Part shown: one piece after another, positions 18,281 through 27,507 of the stretch
Numbering within the stretch: position 1 is the stretch's first letter
How the letters are laid out: each line of letters opens with the position of its first letter
DNA from: DASPSM01 sp963800135
GTDB lineage: Bacteria > Planctomycetota > Planctomycetia > Planctomycetales > Planctomycetaceae
Length of the DNA stretch: 64,000 nt
Assembly: GCA_963800135.1 (NCBI GenBank)
Contig: CAWCZR010000009.1
Span: forward strand, 434,001-498,000
Direction of reading: 5' to 3'
Notes under the pieces: model-generated
What the model saw: the letters and a program-made list of their open reading frames with translations, nothing else
Database searches by the model: none
Told to the model about the DNA's origin: nothing
Position numbers and translations under genes: made by a program

Positions 18281-19742
18281 ATGCGGACAGTTTTCGGGCC
18301 GGTGATTGTGCTCGGCTTCCTCGGGAACGCGTGCTGGGCGGGGGGCCCGGAAAAATCGCAGCCCGCGAATCTTCCGCCCGCCCCGGCCGATGAGCCGCCG
18401 GTCGTGCGGCTGGTGGTCTCGCCGGCGGCGGAGCCGGTGCCCGCTCTCAAGTACCGCTTGTTGCCCGCCTTGGCCGAGCAAACGCCGGGAAATGCCGCCC
18501 TCGACTATAGCCACGCCGTGAATCGCGACCTGCCTCGGTTTGATCAGAACAAAGTCAACAGGCCCAATTCCTGGCTCGATCTGCCCCCCGATCGATTGCC
18601 GGTCAAAGAGCTGGAGACGACCCTCGCTTCGTACGCGCGCTCCTTAACGGACCTGGAGCAGGCGGCGCATCGCGAAATGTGCGACTGGCAACTTCCAATC
18701 AGTCGCGACGGCTTCAATACGAATTTGGACGACTTTCAGAACCTGCGGATCCCCGCCAGAATCCTGGCCCTGAAGGCCCGCCTGCAGATCGCCCGCGGCG
18801 ACCTCGACGGCGCACTGTCGACGATCGCGACGACCTTCAAAGTCAGCCTCGATTGCAACCAGGGTCGACTGATCATCCCCTCGCTGATTGCGTGCGCCAT
18901 CGCCGGGATCAACAGCGATACCGTGCAAGCCTTCATTCAACAGCCGCAGGCGCCGAACCTGTATTGGGCGCTCACCGACCTTCCTTCGCCCCTCATCGAG
19001 TGCCGGGAGGCTCTCAACGTCGAAGGCATGGCCGTCGATTACGAATTCCCGCAACTGGCCGTGTTTCGTTCGCGGCGGCTCAGCGCCGAAGAAGCGCGAC
19101 ATCAATCGGATGAACTCCTCGCCCGCTGGTTTCGCGACACAAAATCCTTCGTCGAGGGGGGCCCCAAGACGCTGGAGGAGGCCCACGCGAAGTTTGCCTC
19201 GGCAGCCCGGGCCGCCAACGACAAGCAGGCTTTGCTTGATTCTGGCTGGTCCAAAGCCGACGTGGCAGCCATGGCCCCCGAACAAATCGCCTGGCTGATC
19301 TCGGACCGTCACTGGAGGATTCTGTCGCGACGAATTAGTGAAATGGGCGGGCGTGCCCGCGCCGCAGGCCCTCGCGGGGACTCAACGTTCGCAAGATCGT
19401 TTTAAAGAGTTTCTCTCGGCCGAAACCAATCCGCTCGCCGATTTCGAGTTCGTGAAGTTCATGCCCACGACTGCGCTGCTGGGAGCGGTGGCTCGTCGCG
19501 ACCGTGTGATCGCCTTCCTGCGCGTGATCGAAGCGCTCCGGATGCACGCCGCGACACACGCAGGCAAGTTACCGTCGACGCTCAAGGCGATCGAGGCCGT
19601 GCCGATTCCGATCGACGTCCTCTCGGGCCAGCCGTTCCTCTACCGCCTCAACGCCGACGGCACCGCGGACCTGCAGACGCCGGCCGTGCACCCGAACAAC
19701 CGTTTCTACGGCCGACACTCTGTGATTCAGATCCGGAAGTGA
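18281..19742 (+). CDS. Exported protein of unknown function, frameshifted
   Basis: About 486 residues if joined. ATG at 18281 with GGGAGA upstream; signal peptide VFGPVIVLGFLGNACWA. The body is helical and includes LDYSHAVNRDLPRFD, LKARLQIARGDLDGALSTIATTFKVS and LITERATE-like TPR spacing is not regular enough to call. The first frame ends after WRILSRR; the expected continuation DELVKWAGVPAPQALAGT runs in the next frame to KLPSTLKAIEAVPIPIDVLSG and a stop at 19742. One extra base near 19325-19331 explains it. It may belong to the sigma/anti-sigma group upstream. I do not recognise a family. Confidence 0.7.
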
Positions 19743-19793
19743 CTCACGTCCGGAAACGATTCACATGCCGCGGTCAAAACCTTCGGCCGCGCG

Positions 19794-21281
19794 TCACTCC
19801 GTCAGATCCTGCGTCTGCGGCTCCGGCAGGAAGGAGCAGGCGATCGAGCCGACGACGTAGACGAAGAGCGCCACGCCGGCCGCCGTGAAGGCAAAGTGGC
19901 CCGCGTCGACGAGCGCAGCCTGCGGCGGGGCCAGGTCCTTGGCCTTCGGCAGGTGCGTGGCGATCGTGCTCGTCACCAGGGCGAAAAATGTCCCGATCAT
20001 GCGGCCGCCGATGTTCGCGGCAAAGCTCTCGCCCGTGCCGCGGAGGTGCACCGGGTAGACGTAGGGCAGATAGTTGCCCCAGAAACTGAACTGGGCGACC
20101 GTGAACAGGCCGCAGAAGAAGATGCCGATTTGCGCCCAGCTCAGGTGCATTGAGCCGACACTCAACACCGCGCGGTTATCGAACGCCCCCAGCGCGAAGA
20201 AGAAGGCGGGCATCACCAACAGGCCGGGCAGCTGGAACACTCGCAACAGCCCGCGGCGGCTGACGATCTGCACCGCCAGCATCGCCAGCAGGAAGCGGCC
20301 CACCAGTCCGCCGATCTCTTGAAACTCGGCGTATTCGGCGGCGGCGGTCTGATCGATCCGCTTGAGGGCCTTCGGCTGCGCGCCGTTCTTGATCGCTTCA
20401 GCCTTCTCAGCCTTCACCTCGGTCAAGCGGGGGACGATTTGCGGCATCTGCTGGATGGCCCCGAACGCCGCGCCGAAACTGCAGGCAAACATCAGCGTGC
20501 TGACGATGGTCGTCCTGCGGAAAGCCGGCGCGAAGACCTCGAAAATCGACGGCCGACGCAACGTTCCGGCCTTCCGTTTCTCCTGCCAGACCGGCGACTC
20601 GGGCAGGAACGGCCGGATCACGATCAGCGGGATCGCCGGAATCAGGCCGGACAAGAGCGTGTACCGCCAGGCGACGTGCGGATCGCTGATCGTGCCGAAC
20701 ATCGAGTTGAGGGCCGACGGAATCTGCAGCCCGGGCAGCTTCCCCGAATAGTGAATGGCGAACCAGTTGGCCCCGGCGACCAGCAAACCGCCGATCGAGG
20801 AAAAGGCTTGCGTGTAGCCCAGGGCCCGCTCGCGCTGATCGCGATCTGCAAACAGCTCGGCGATCCAGGCGATGGCCGCCACGAACTCGACGCAGACGCC
20901 CACGAACGTGAAACACCGCAACACCAGCAGCATCGGCAGCGACGTGGCATAGCCCGAGGCGAACGTGGAAACCGCGTAAAGCAAAATGCTCCACGTAAGA
21001 ATGCGGCGGCGGCCCAACCGGTCTGTCAGCCAGCCACCGAGCAAGCCAAAGATGCCGCCGAAGATGGCCGGCACATAGAACAACAGGCCCACCCAGTAAC
21101 CGAACTGCGGAGTCCCGGGCTTGATGCCGCCCAGGTCGTCGAGCGCCGGCCGCACGATCAGCGGCAGCATCAGCAGTGAATAGGTGTCGAACGCAAAGCC
21201 GATCGACGAGATGATGCAGATCAGCCATTTCACGAAGGTGAACGGAGGTTTTCCGGAAGCAGAGACATTCGCCGTGGTCAT
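19794..21281 (-). CDS. MFS transporter
   Basis: About 495 residues, 12 predicted helices. The loop 2-3 signature is GGWLTDRLGRRRILTWS, and the loop after helix 6 carries FLPESPVW, typical of the sugar/metabolite-H+ symporter branch. A long central cytoplasmic loop holds EVKAEKAEAIKNGAQPKALK. Substrate unknown. The ATG at 21281 follows a TTG that also fits. It is divergent from a related MFS gene at 21579, with a shared 297-bp promoter region. Confidence 0.88.
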   Translation of the reverse strand: MTTANVSASGKPPFTFVKWLICIISSIGFAFDTYSLLMLPLIVRPALDDLGGIKPGTPQFGYWVGLLFYVPAIFGGIFGLLGGWLTDRLGRRRILTWSILLYAVSTFASGYATSLPMLLVLRCFTFVGVCVEFVAAIAWIAELFADRDQRERALGYTQAFSSIGGLLVAGANWFAIHYSGKLPGLQIPSALNSMFGTISDPHVAWRYTLLSGLIPAIPLIVIRPFLPESPVWQEKRKAGTLRRPSIFEVFAPAFRRTTIVSTLMFACSFGAAFGAIQQMPQIVPRLTEVKAEKAEAIKNGAQPKALKRIDQTAAAEYAEFQEIGGLVGRFLLAMLAVQIVSRRGLLRVFQLPGLLVMPAFFFALGAFDNRAVLSVGSMHLSWAQIGIFFCGLFTVAQFSFWGNYLPYVYPVHLRGTGESFAANIGGRMIGTFFALVTSTIATHLPKAKDLAPPQAALVDAGHFAFTAAGVALFVYVVGSIACSFLPEPQTQDLTE

Positions 21282-21578
21282 CAAGTCACCGGGGAGGGGC
21301 CGTGTTGGAACTGAAACGTGCTGGAGTGAAGCCGGGCGGAAAGTCGCGGCGTTCGGCCAGCAAAGTTCGGCCCCGATTCTAAAGAACGGTCCCGCGTTGT
21401 GCGACGCAGCGGGCGCTGAAATGGGCCGCCGCGCAGGTCATCGCGAATTGCTGGTGATTTGCACAGGCTCCGCGCCGCGGTTACTTTCGGAGATCGATCG
21501 CGGTGCCCCGATCTCCGGTGGGCGCATGTTAATCTTTTGCCACAGACGGCTCGCCGCGGCCGGGTCACAAGGTGTTTG

Positions 21579-23142
21579 ATGCACGGCTTTGACGCGACGG
21601 CCTCGCCTGCTCCGGAAAGTTTTTCCGGCCCGTGGTATCGGGCCATGAATCGCTACCACTGGTTCGTGCTGGCCGTCGCCGCCATGGGCTGGCTCTTCGA
21701 CACGATGGACCAGCAGCTCTTCGTGCTCGCGCGGCCCGCGGCGATGGAAGACCTGCTCCCCATTCCGGCCGGCGCCGACGCGAAAACCGCCGACGGCATC
21801 CGCGCCACGCGGGCCACGGCGAGCGGCAATGCGACCACCATCTTCATGACTGGCTGGGCGACAGGCGGGCTGGTGTTCGGCGTGCTGGGCGATCGCATCG
21901 GCCGCGCCCGCACGATGATCGTCACCATTCTGCTCTACTCGCTCTTCACCGGGCTCAGCTCGCTCTCGCGCGGAGTTTGGGACTTTGCGTTCTATCGGTT
22001 CCTCACCGGGTTGGGAGTCGGGGGCGAATTTGCCGTCGGCGTGGCGCTGGTGGCCGAAGTCATGCCGTCGATGGCCCGCCCGTATGCGCTCGCGCTCTTG
22101 CAGGCGCTCTCGGGCATCGGCAACGTGACGGCCGCCTTGATCTTTCTGGGGCTGGGCTTCGCGCAGGAGCACGGCTGGATCGCGCGGGCCCTGGGGAGCG
22201 GAGCGGTTGCCGTCCCCTGGCGAATCATGTTCCTGGTCGGCGCCCTGCCCGCGGTCGTGGCCGTTCTTGATCATGCGGCGGCTGAAAGAGCCCGAGGCCT
22301 GGCAACGCGTCAGCCACGACGGCACGATGACGGCGCAGCTCGGCTCGTATCGCTCGCTCTTCCGCGAGCCGGTGCTGCGAAGCCGCGCGCTCTTTGGATT
22401 GATGCTCGGCTTTGCCGGCGTCGTCGGCCTGTGGTCGGTCGGCTTTTACACGTTCGATCTGATTCGCTTCGTGCAGCGCAAGCCGGTGACCGAGCGGGTC
22501 TATCGCGAGCAGCGCGAAGCCGCGGCGCGGGCCGGCGATCGGGCCCGCGAGGCGCAGCTCGAGACGCTGTCGGCCGACGCGTGCAAGTCGTCGGCCACGT
22601 TGCCCAGCGACCTCAACCAGCTCAAGACCGATCTGGATGCATCGGTCAGCGGGCGGCTGGCGCGGTGGAGCGCCTACACGTCGATTGCCATGAACATCGG
22701 GGCGGCGCTGGGCATGTTCGGCTTCGGCGCGCTCGCCCAGCGCATCGGCCGCCGGCCGACGTTCGCCTTGGCGTTTCTGGCAGCCTTTGTGAGTACGTTG
22801 GCCGTCTTCTGGTTCCTGCAGGACTTTTGGCAGATCTGGTTGATGGTGCCGGTGATGGGGTTCTGCCAGCTCTCGCTATTTGCCGGTTACGCCATTTATT
22901 TCCCCGAGCTGTTTCCGACGCGGCTGCGCTCGACGGGCACGAGCTTTTGCTACAACGTCGGCCGGTTCGTGGCGGCCGCCGGTCCGTCGGCGCTCGGCTT
23001 GTTGCGGAGCCGCGCGTTTCACGGCTTGGGCGAGCCGCTCGACATGCGCTACGCCGGAATGACGATGTGCACGGTCTTCCTGCTGGGACTTTTGGCGCTT
23101 CCGTTTCTGCCGGAGACCAAGGGACAGCCGCTGCCGGAGTGA
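21579..23142 (+). CDS. MFS transporter, sugar-porter-like, frameshifted
   Basis: About 520 residues when joined. N-terminal half: MGWLFDTMDQQLFVLARP, GDRIGRARTM, FLTGLGVGGEFAVGVAL. It runs to VGALPAVVAVL near 22260, where one extra base moves the rest into another frame: RRLKEPEAWQ, then five to six helices, GALAQRIGRRPTFALAF, FPELFPTRLRSTGTSFCYN and the family-typical end LPFLPETKGQPLPE. A long loop (about residues 275-350) is inserted mid-protein, as in its divergent neighbour. Probably a proton symporter for a small organic solute; substrate unknown. Confidence 0.88.
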
Positions 23143-23168
23143 GAGTCGGGCAGGACGCGGGGACAACA

Positions 23169-24674
23169 GTGGCAAACAGCGTGTGGCGTCCGCGGCTTAA
23201 AACCGGCTCACGCTGGTTGGTCCGCACTGCTGCGCTGTGTGCTGTGCTCGTCTGCACCGGATCGGGAACGTACGAGCCGGGAGCGCTCCCCATCGACGAG
23301 CCGCTCGGCGCGCGGGTCCCCGTCGGCTTCGTCGTCCCGTTTGTTCTGTTGTTGTTGTCGATCGCCGTCTTGCCGCTCGTGGCCCACGACTGGTGGAAGG
23401 ACGATGGCAACAAGGCGAAGGTCGCGGCCTTCTTCTCGCTGCCGGTGATCGTGCTGTTCGTTTTTCACTTCGGCGACAGCGGCAGCCACGCGCTCGTGCA
23501 CCAGGGGATGGAGTACGCCTCGTTCATCATCCTGCTGGGCGCGCTCTACGTGATCTCCGGCGGCATCCTCATCGAGGGGAATTTTCGCGGCACGCCCGGC
23601 TCGAACACGCTGCTCTTGGCGGTTGGGGCCGTGCTGGCCAACCTGATCGGCACGACCGGCGCGTCGCTGGTGTTGGTGCGGCCGTTGATACGGGGCAACC
23701 TCCGCCGCCAGCACGTCGTGCACGTGCCCGTCTTCTTTATCTTTATTGTGGCCAACTGCGGCGGCCTGTTGACGCCGCTGGGCGACCCGCCGCTCTTCCT
23801 CGGCTTTCTCAAAGGCGTGCCGTTCGAGTGGACGCTCAAGCTCTTTCCGCAGTGGCTGCTGGTTAACGGCATGTTGCTCGCGCTGTTTGTCGTGTGGGAC
23901 GTCCTCGCCTGGCGCCGCGAAGGCCGATCCGCGACGACTCAACCGGCAGATGCTGTGCCCGCTCCGATGCTGGCCGAAAAGAGTCTGCCGGCGGAGGCCG
24001 CGCCCGAGCGGTTCGGGCTGCGAGGCGTGCACAACGTGATTTTTCTGGCCGCGGTGATTGGCCTGTTGTTCGCGGCGGGCCGCGGCTACCGCCACTCCGG
24101 CGACCCCTGGCCGTTCGGGTTCCAGGAACTGGGACTGGTGGCCCTCGCGCTCGGCTCGTACTTCTCCACGCCGCCGGAGATCCGCGAAAAAAACCACGTG
24201 ACGTTCGGCCCGATCATCGAAGTGGCCGTGCTGTTCGCCGGAATTTTCATCACCATCACGCCGGCCGTTCTGTTACTGGACGAGCACGGCGGCCAGCTCG
24301 GGCTGAGTGCGCCCTGGCACTACTTCTGGGCGTCGGGCCTGATGTCGAGCGTGCTCGACAATGCACCGTCCTATTTGACGGCGACGGCCGCCGCCTGCGG
24401 TGCCCAACAGCTCCCCGTCGATGGGCGTTACCTCGCCGCCTTCCTGGAGTTGCGCGGCGATCATGCCGCCGAACAAATCCTGTCCGCGATCTCGTGCGGC
24501 TGCGTGTTCATGGGAGCGCTGACCTACCTGGGCAACGCGCCCAACTTCATGGTGCGGGCCTACGCGGAAGAGTCGAACATCCGCATGCCGAGCTTTTTCG
24601 GATTTATGCTCTATTCGTTTGCGATACTGCTTCCGCTCTATGGAGTTGTGACGTTCGTCTTCTTCCGGGGCTGA
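23169..24674 (+). CDS. Na+/H+ antiporter, NhaD/ion-transporter superfamily
   Basis: About 501 residues from the GTG at 23169, 26 bp after the upstream MFS stop; the frame is also open through that gene, which is only coincidence. N-terminal helix, then VPFVLLLLSIAVLPLVAHDWW, followed by the NhaD features NLIGTTGASLVLVRPLIRGN, NCGGLLTPLGDPPLFLGFLKG, SGLMSSVLDNAPSYLTATAAA and FMGALTYLGNAPNFMVRAYAEE. The NAP and GDPP segments form the antiport core in this superfamily. Likely exports Na+ for H+ across the inner membrane. Confidence 0.9.
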   Translation: MANSVWRPRLKTGSRWLVRTAALCAVLVCTGSGTYEPGALPIDEPLGARVPVGFVVPFVLLLLSIAVLPLVAHDWWKDDGNKAKVAAFFSLPVIVLFVFHFGDSGSHALVHQGMEYASFIILLGALYVISGGILIEGNFRGTPGSNTLLLAVGAVLANLIGTTGASLVLVRPLIRGNLRRQHVVHVPVFFIFIVANCGGLLTPLGDPPLFLGFLKGVPFEWTLKLFPQWLLVNGMLLALFVVWDVLAWRREGRSATTQPADAVPAPMLAEKSLPAEAAPERFGLRGVHNVIFLAAVIGLLFAAGRGYRHSGDPWPFGFQELGLVALALGSYFSTPPEIREKNHVTFGPIIEVAVLFAGIFITITPAVLLLDEHGGQLGLSAPWHYFWASGLMSSVLDNAPSYLTATAAACGAQQLPVDGRYLAAFLELRGDHAAEQILSAISCGCVFMGALTYLGNAPNFMVRAYAEESNIRMPSFFGFMLYSFAILLPLYGVVTFVFFRG

Positions 24675-24729
24675 TTGTTCCGATTTTGACACGCTTTCGG
24701 GAGGTGACGGTCGCGCTTAAAATAACCTG

Positions 24730-25905
24730 ATGCCGCGCGTGTCGTCCCCGGGGGCGTCCCCTCCTCGCGAGGCAATTCCCTCTCTGTCAGAACAGATGCC
24801 AGAACTCACCACCGCTCTGAGTTTGCAGTCGGAGCGCTTACTCAAAATTCTCGCCCCGTATTCCGCTCTCCGGATCGTCACGCACGACAACCCCGACCCC
24901 GACGCCATCGCTGCCGGGTGGGGGCTGTACCGGCTGTTTGCCGAGCACTTCGACAAGCCGATCGAGTTCGTGGCGGGAGGCGCCATCATCCGGGCGGAAA
25001 ATCGCCACTTGGTCGAGCTGCTCGACCCGCCGCTGCAGATCGTCAACGGTCTCGCCGAAGATCCCGACACGGCGATCGTGCTCGTCGACTGCGGGTTGGG
25101 GACGAGCAATCACCTGGCCACGCGAGAACGCCTGCACCCGGTCGCCGTCATCGACCATCACTCGCTTTCTCATTCGAGTGCGCGAGCGCCGGGCGACACT
25201 GGCGGCTCGTCCGTCAGTGGCTCTTGTTACGGTGTCGAGTTCGCTGACATTCGCCCCTGCGTCGCCGCGACGGCCACGATCGCCGCCAGCTACCTTCGCG
25301 AGCAGGGGATCGAGCCGGGCGTGAAGCTGGCCTCGGCCATGCTCTACGCGATGCGCACCGAAACCTGCGGCTGCGAGACCGAACATTCGGAGCTCGATCG
25401 CTCGATCATGTGCTGGCTCACCGAACATGCCGAGCCCGGGCTGATCGCGGAAATCGAAAACGCGCCGCTGGCCCGCGGCTATTTCAGCGACCTGGTCCTC
25501 GCGCTTCAGGGGACGCAGCTCTTCGACGACACGGCACTCTGCCTGCTCCCCAAGGCGAGCGGCCCGGAGACCGTGGGCGAAGTGGCCGACCTCTTGATTC
25601 GCTGCGAAGGCGTCAGTCGCGTGCTCTGTGCCGGAGCCATCGACGACGACTTGTACGTCTCGGTCCGCACGCGTCGCGACGACGAGCGGGCGGTCGAATT
25701 GTTACAACGCACGCTCGACGGCATCGGCGGGGGCGGCGGTCACGCGCATCGCGCCGGCGGCAAGGTCGTCGGCATCACCTGCGGCGGCCGCATCTCCAAC
25801 GGGCTCGAGCACCAGCTCCAAGATCGCTGGCTGGCGGCCTGCGGCGAAGAGACCCGCCGCCCCAAGCGGCTGGTGGGCCTGCGCGAAATCGTAGAGAATC
25901 TGTAA
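24730..25905 (+). CDS. DHH-family phosphoesterase (NrnA/oligoribonuclease-PAP phosphatase type)
   Basis: 391 residues from 24730; an internal ATG at 24796 is an alternative. The DHH motifs are RIVTHDNPDPDAIAAGWGLY, VLVDCG and VIDHHS, and the C-terminal DHHA1 domain ends in GGGGGHAHRAGGKV. Such enzymes hydrolyse nano-RNA, pApA or 3'-phosphoadenosine phosphate. Between the DHH motif and ADIRPCVAATATI there is an atypical insertion of about 25 residues (SSARAPGDTGGSSVSGSC) encoded by a copy of an intergenic palindromic repeat (see 25195-25220). The reading frame survives. Confidence 0.87.
   Translation: MPRVSSPGASPPREAIPSLSEQMPELTTALSLQSERLLKILAPYSALRIVTHDNPDPDAIAAGWGLYRLFAEHFDKPIEFVAGGAIIRAENRHLVELLDPPLQIVNGLAEDPDTAIVLVDCGLGTSNHLATRERLHPVAVIDHHSLSHSSARAPGDTGGSSVSGSCYGVEFADIRPCVAATATIAASYLREQGIEPGVKLASAMLYAMRTETCGCETEHSELDRSIMCWLTEHAEPGLIAEIENAPLARGYFSDLVLALQGTQLFDDTALCLLPKASGPETVGEVADLLIRCEGVSRVLCAGAIDDDLYVSVRTRRDDERAVELLQRTLDGIGGGGGHAHRAGGKVVGITCGGRISNGLEHQLQDRWLAACGEETRRPKRLVGLREIVENL
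25195..25220. repeat. ACTGGCGG-family palindromic repeat inside a coding sequence
   Basis: GACACTGGCGGCTCGTCCG then TCAGTGG matches the arms of the intergenic repeat at 56337-56421. It is translated as part of the DHH phosphoesterase, where it forms the core of a low-complexity insertion. Confidence 0.75.
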
Positions 25906-25920
25906 GAGGCGAATCTGTAA

Positions 25921-26048
25921 TTCCCTCGTTCCCAAGCTCTGCTTGGGAACGCATCTCCTCGAAGCTCCGCTTCGACCCTGCTCCAACGTGCAGCGACCGA
26001 AGCAGAGCTTCGGGTATGTGCGGTCCCAAGCAGAGCTTGGGACCGAGG
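25921..26048. repeat. Composite four-hairpin repeat, full copy, inverted
   Basis: The same four palindromes as at 18096-18222 in reverse order: CGTTCCC/GGGAACG (25927-25951), TCGAAGC/GCTTCGA (25959-25975), CGAAGC/GCTTCG (25998-26012) and GGTCCC/GGGACC (26022-26044). It fills the gap between the DHH gene and the SUMF1-fold gene. Confidence 0.88.
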
Positions 26049-26083
26049 ATGAATCCGATTAGCGCGCGCCAGGAGAATCGGCC

Positions 26084-27475
26084 ATGGCTTCCCTGCTTCG
26101 ACAGCGGCTCGCCCGCCCGACCGCCCTGCTGACGGCCCCGCTCGTCGCGCTCGTGCTGGCTGGCTGCGAGGGGGACACCGGAGTGCCGCCGGCACAACCT
26201 GCCGCGCAGCCGGCGCAGGCCGCGGCGCCCGACCCCAACGCGAACGATCCGCCCGCCGCGCCGCAGGCCCCCGCGCAGCCGGCCGCTCACCACAATGCGG
26301 CCGTCGCCGCGGAGGAGCCGGAGCCCCCCAGCCTCGATCCGAACGTCGTCGATCCCCACGACGTCTTCGTGGTCACCTCGAGCCTACCGACCTTCGAGCA
26401 CACGCCTGCCGAAGACGGCACTCCCAAATCGGTCCACACGGCCCTCGCCACGCCGCCGCCCCAGGGCTGGGATTCGCAGAGCTTCGAGGCGGTCGAAGTG
26501 CCGGACCCGCCGCAAGCCGCGGCCGCCAGCAACACCGCGGGCACGGACACGCCGTCGACCGACGACACTCAAACAACCAAGAAGCCCGAAAAGAAGGCGA
26601 CTCCCGGCAAGAAGACTTCGTCCACTCCGTCAAGCACAACGAAGTCGACCACGGCCAAGACCCGAGAAGCCGAACAGCCCGAGGAAGGCGCGACCAAGAC
26701 GCTGCCGTCCGGATTCACGCCAATTGCTGCTTTCGGCTATGCCCCGGTCGGCTGGCCCTTGCGGATTCGCTGTGACAAAGACGGAGCCGAGATGGCCTTC
26801 GTCACCGGCGGCGCAGCCACCGTGGGACACGACGGCGAGCCGGAAGAATCGAGCCCGCAGATCACGGTCGTCGTCGATTCGTTTTATATGGACATCACCG
26901 AGACCACGCTCGCGCGATTCGAGCGCTACCGCAAAGCATTCAACGAAGAGCACGGCCACAAGGCGACGCTGGCGGCCAACTCCACTTCCCCCCCCAGCTT
27001 TCCGGCCCTGGGCTTGACCTACAAGCAGGCTGAGTTCTATTCCAAATGGGCGCAGAAGGCCCTGCCGACCGAGGCCGAATGGGAACGCGCAGCCCGCGGC
27101 GAGGGGGCCTTCCCCCACCCCTGGGGCAACGGCCGGGCCATCTGGTCGCAACCCCGCAAACGCGACATCATCACCGCGGTGAGATCGTTCGGCACCGACG
27201 TCAGCCCGTTCGGCATCTACGACCTGGCCGGCAACGCCCGGGAATGGTGTCTCGACCACTGGTCCCCCACGGCCTTCGTCGCCGCCCACAAAGCGTCGGC
27301 CCGCAACCAGCTCCGCAACTGGAAGGGCCCGCGGGCGGCCGACCCAGTCAACTTCCACGTCGTCAAAGGCAACGGCCCCGGCTGGTACGCCTGGTCTCGC
27401 GAGGGCATGGACGCAACCCTGCACCACCCCAACGTCGGCTTCCGCTGCGTGCTGCGGCTCTCCGAGAAGAACTGA
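26084..27475 (+). CDS. Lipoprotein with C-terminal SUMF1/FGE-sulfatase fold domain
   Basis: 463 residues. Signal peptide with lipobox LVLAGC, so probably membrane-anchored. Residues about 30-215 are low-complexity (Ala/Pro-rich, then Thr/Ser/Lys-rich), a likely flexible linker. The SUMF1 domain follows: MAFVTGGAATVGHDG, VVVDSFYMDITETT, LPTEAEWERAARGEGAFPHPWG, GIYDLAGNAREWC and the terminal VGFRCVLR. The paired active-site cysteines of true formylglycine-generating enzymes are not seen, so it is unlikely to activate the sulfatase at 11 kb. Start supported by GGAGAA upstream. Confidence 0.88.
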   Translation: MASLLRQRLARPTALLTAPLVALVLAGCEGDTGVPPAQPAAQPAQAAAPDPNANDPPAAPQAPAQPAAHHNAAVAAEEPEPPSLDPNVVDPHDVFVVTSSLPTFEHTPAEDGTPKSVHTALATPPPQGWDSQSFEAVEVPDPPQAAAASNTAGTDTPSTDDTQTTKKPEKKATPGKKTSSTPSSTTKSTTAKTREAEQPEEGATKTLPSGFTPIAAFGYAPVGWPLRIRCDKDGAEMAFVTGGAATVGHDGEPEESSPQITVVVDSFYMDITETTLARFERYRKAFNEEHGHKATLAANSTSPPSFPALGLTYKQAEFYSKWAQKALPTEAEWERAARGEGAFPHPWGNGRAIWSQPRKRDIITAVRSFGTDVSPFGIYDLAGNAREWCLDHWSPTAFVAAHKASARNQLRNWKGPRAADPVNFHVVKGNGPGWYAWSREGMDATLHHPNVGFRCVLRLSEKN

Positions 27476-27507
27476 CGTAGGGCACGTCGACGTGCGCGGG
27501 AGCACGC

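Noticed and set aside
21459..24674. A 1071-codon single frame spanning MFS and NhaD genes, as if one fusion protein
   Set aside because: The MFS gene loses this frame at about 22260 and ends at 23142 in another; the NhaD gene has its own GTG start at 23169. The continuity is accidental.
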